Source of the DNA: Chrysogorgia sp. JL179-B06
Taxonomy: Eukaryota > Cnidaria > Anthozoa > Scleralcyonacea > Chrysogorgiidae
Direction of reading: 5' to 3'
DNA: 64,000 bases
Assembly: GCA_035772405.1 (NCBI GenBank)
Contig: JAYKKM010000351.1
Coordinates: forward strand, 2,215,001 to 2,279,000
Shown: piece after piece, positions 61,700 through 64,000 of the stretch
Layout of the letters: every line of letters starts with the position of its first letter
Numbering within the stretch: the stretch's first letter is position 1
Position numbers and translations under genes: made by a program
The notes under the pieces: model-generated
What the model was told of the DNA's origin: nothing
Database searches by the model: none
The model's input: the letters and a program-made list of their open reading frames with translations, nothing else

Positions 61700-62683
61700 T
61701 ACGTCATTTAGGCAATTCCGATTAGCCGCCGACTCCTTCCGAACTTGATTTCCGAAGGCATTACGTCATTATCAAAAGGTAGCTCTTATTGCTTTTAATA
61801 ATATAAGAAACGCCTTTGCATCTATACACTTCGCCTCGCTACGGCAGTGTGAATGTGGGACAGTAGGCAATCCGAAAGCAGCGCATGCGCACAATCAATC
61901 TTGGCTAAATACTATAATTTAGAATAAACTAACGAGATGCTGAAGAAACATTTTATACTTTCATACTAGCGCGTGTCTTAACCAACAGATGTTTATACGA
62001 TAGCCTTTTAAGTTCAAATATCCTTTAGTACTTCAACAAATCTACGAAGATATGAACCCAAACCATGTTACGAAACAGCGTGGACTGTACGATAACTTAA
62101 AAGATCAATTCTGCCGAATAATCTGAATATGATTTAGCAAGAGATGAATGTCAATAACTTTGACCGTATTATTGCCTATTTACCTTTAATTCTTAAAGTA
62201 TATAAGCGAATCATGTAACGAAGAAACGATCAAAGAAATTGTAAGAAGAACGATCACCGATTTTAGATGGATTGACTTATCTAGATACAGGCGTAATAAT
62301 TATTTAACATATGAATATTATAATAGCTATTGTGGTGATTACCTAGAAGAACTTTACAAAGTTCATCATGCCTCTAGTGTATAAAGTAAGCGATTCCTTG
62401 GATAAAGAGATAGGCTTCGGCAAGCTATTCGAAGAACGACAAACGATTTCAAACGTATTGATTTGCTTGTAAGCGAAATAAAACTTTATCAAAATTGCTT
62501 ATCTACGGTAGATGCAATCGAAACAAATGTTTAACACGGTTAACTATATATCGGTTTGGTTTATGTGGCTGACTTCACTAATGTTGTCATGCATTTTGTT
62601 AGGTTGCTAAGACTGATACATTTGAATAATTTTGACTAAGAGCACATGTTACAGAGAAAGAAACGGTCATTAAGAGGTCGTTA

Positions 62684-62812
62684 GTGTCACAACTCACATT
62701 TATTTTGAATATATCCGGAGAAAATCTGATTAAAGCCTTTAAGAAGATATGTAAGAAAGGCAGACGTCCCGAGAAACTTCATACCGATAAAGGAACTGAA
62801 TTTACCAATTGC
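62684..62812 (+). pseudogene. Integrase core fragment, right copy
   Basis: Same fragment as at 60357-60235 with one residue changed in the leader (LNIS for SNIS). It contains KAFKKICKKGRRPEKL and TDKGTEF and again runs into the minisatellite. Confidence 0.65.
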
Positions 62813-63240
62813 TTGGGGTGTTTGGGGGTGCATTTGGTGTTTCCGGGGTATTTGGGGGGTGCATTCGGGGTGTTCGTAAGGAGATGGAGCGCTTGGGGTG
62901 TTTGGGGGTGCATTTGGTGTTTCCGGGGTATTTGGGGGTGCATTCGGGGTGTTCGTAAGGAGATGGGGCGCTTGGGGTGTTTCGGGGGTGTATTTGGTCT
63001 TTCCGGGGTATTTGGGGGTGCATTCGGGGTGTTCGTAAGGAGATGGGGCGCTTGGGGTGTTTGGGGGTGCATTTGGTGTTTCCGGGGTATTTGGGGGGTG
63101 CATTCGGGGTGTTCGTAAGGAGATGGGGCGCTTGGGGTGTTTCGGGGGTGTATTTGGTGTTTCCGGGGCATTTGGGGGTGCATTCGGGGAGTTCATAAGG
63201 AGATGGGACGCTTGGGGTGTTTGGGGGTGCATTTGGTGTT
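62813..63240 (-). repeat. 80-bp minisatellite, right array (about 5 units)
   Basis: Reverse complement of the left array, with about three units fewer and a few private substitutions (e.g. GGAGATGGAGCG, TATTTGGTCTTTCC). Confidence 0.9.
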
Positions 63241-63664
63241 TCTGAGGGACGGAAGTAAGCCTCTTTCACCTTTACGATCCCTAACCCTAGTCTCGTGTAC
63301 CTTTGGGACCCCCATCGTATACTTAGACGGCGCTCTGTCTGTGTATTAGGCCCGTTTAGGCCCTATCTGGCCTTCTTCGGCCCGATAAGGCCTTTTGGCC
63401 CGTTCGTAGGAGGGAGTTTATACGGTCATCACGCTCCCTTCACGCTATTCAGCGTTCGATTGAACCTGTGTTTTTCACCGCTAAGAGATGAACCCTAATA
63501 ATTTTGGCCGTATTATGGCTTATCTCGTTTTAGTGTCACAATTCCTCCACTAAAACTAGCTTCGTGTTTCATGAGGCGGATTTGGATCAAGTCTATGAAA
63601 TTCTAACGTTTCGAGCGCCCCTTCTGTAAAGTGAAATATTATGAACTGAGTGATTATTTCATTT

Positions 63665-63715
63665 TACGTGGCTCTCTGACGAAGGGCCTTCGCCACTCGA
63701 AAGTTACAAGTTATT
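63665..63715 (+). ncRNA. Hammerhead-like relic, right arm
   Basis: CTGACGA at 63676-63682, stem II region GGGCCTTCGCCACTC, GAAA at 63699-63702. Identical to the left-arm copy; stem III is unclear. Confidence 0.4.
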
Positions 63716-64000
63716 TCGGCAGTGCATACACAGCACAACACGTATTATCACTTATTTAAAAGCATCTATGACTAAGTAAGTGACTTTACGAATGTTCTGT
63801 AGCAAATGCAGAAATGCTTAATAGTTTCAGTCGACAAATGTATTTTGTCAGTCCACATATATAGTCCACAAGTATACTTCGCAGCAACGTTGTTGCGATT
63901 GTTATTTCGAAATCCCGAAAACGTCATTTGCCTTTTGGAAATACGTTGTGACTATCGGTCACAAAATGGAATTTACTGGTCGCATGAACGCTCTTCTCCA

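Larger units (their letters stand above)
61700..64000. mobile_element. TIR element B, inverted relative to A, cut by window end
   Basis: From GGCAATTCCGATTAGCCGCC at about 61715 rightward this is the reverse complement of 61325 back to about 58715, nearly identical apart from indels: fewer minisatellite units, loss of an (ATT)n tract (left 58935-58955), and about 28 bp missing near 63985. Together with element A it forms a palindrome with arms of at least 2.3 kb and about 370 bp between them. The right part lies outside the window. Confidence 0.75.

Overview
The window is animal nuclear DNA. It is AT-rich, intron-rich and crowded with transposable-element (TE) remains. There is no prokaryotic gene organisation, and the long (TA)n tracts, tRNA-derived SINEs, LINE, piggyBac, Penelope-like and integrase fragments all point to a metazoan. 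A CARD plus coiled-coil scaffold gene, a single-exon DXD glycosyltransferase-like gene and Crypton/pogo-type relics would fit a cnidarian. That assignment is inference; no ribosomal or mitochondrial marker is present.

The main host gene lies on the minus strand and covers at least 35 kb. A CARD exon (43067-42779), a long coiled-coil exon (23900-23210), a second coiled-coil exon (15988-15619) and an acidic linker exon (8721-8142, perhaps with a 97-nt intron) join with matching splice phases. They give a CARD9/CARMA-type (CARD-CC) or DLG5-like scaffold whose 3' end is not seen. Nearly all the TEs between 9 and 42 kb sit in its introns. A duplicate of the start of exon 4 at 7294-7148 could be an alternative last exon. 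The only other recognisable host-type gene is a type II membrane DXD protein at 48407-49349 (plus strand), broken by one frameshift.

The most interesting theme is self-cleaving RNA. Hammerhead ribozymes (HHR) can be read at 3280-3221 (-), in a four-copy 237-238-bp tandem array at 36813-37672 (-), at 38799-38845 (+), at 47674-47733 (+, just after a Penelope-like GIY-YIG fragment) and at 51070-51020 (-). Weaker relics lie in the inverted arms at 59.1 and 63.7 kb. Several are bordered by (TA)n, and a shared TATYGAGCACTCT tail recurs beside them. This is the layout expected of Penelope-like elements and their non-autonomous retrozymes.

Layout: 0-8 kb, LINE tail, (TA)n, HHR, a TIR element and SINE-B copies; 8-9 kb, linker exon; 9.5-14.2 kb, a 1.6-kb repeat (R1) split by a 3.15-kb piggyBac element that itself carries a LINE tail; 14-24 kb, Penelope fragment, coiled-coil exons, a Crypton-like relic, a near-perfect hairpin, an inverted R1 copy and a MITE next to a splice donor; 24-29 kb, inverted-repeat elements, a 21-bp minisatellite and tandem duplications; 30-35 kb, a decayed LINE and a 22-copy dyad satellite; 35-40 kb, SINE-A dimer, HHR array, (TA)n tracts and a LINE C-terminus; 42-49 kb, CARD exon, a 932-bp tandem array built around a TTAA MITE, Penelope fragment plus HHR, and the DXD gene; 50-56 kb, foldback elements and pogo-like relics; 56.7-64 kb, two related TIR elements in inverted orientation forming a palindrome of more than 2 kb, with Polinton-type integrase fragments and an 80-bp minisatellite.
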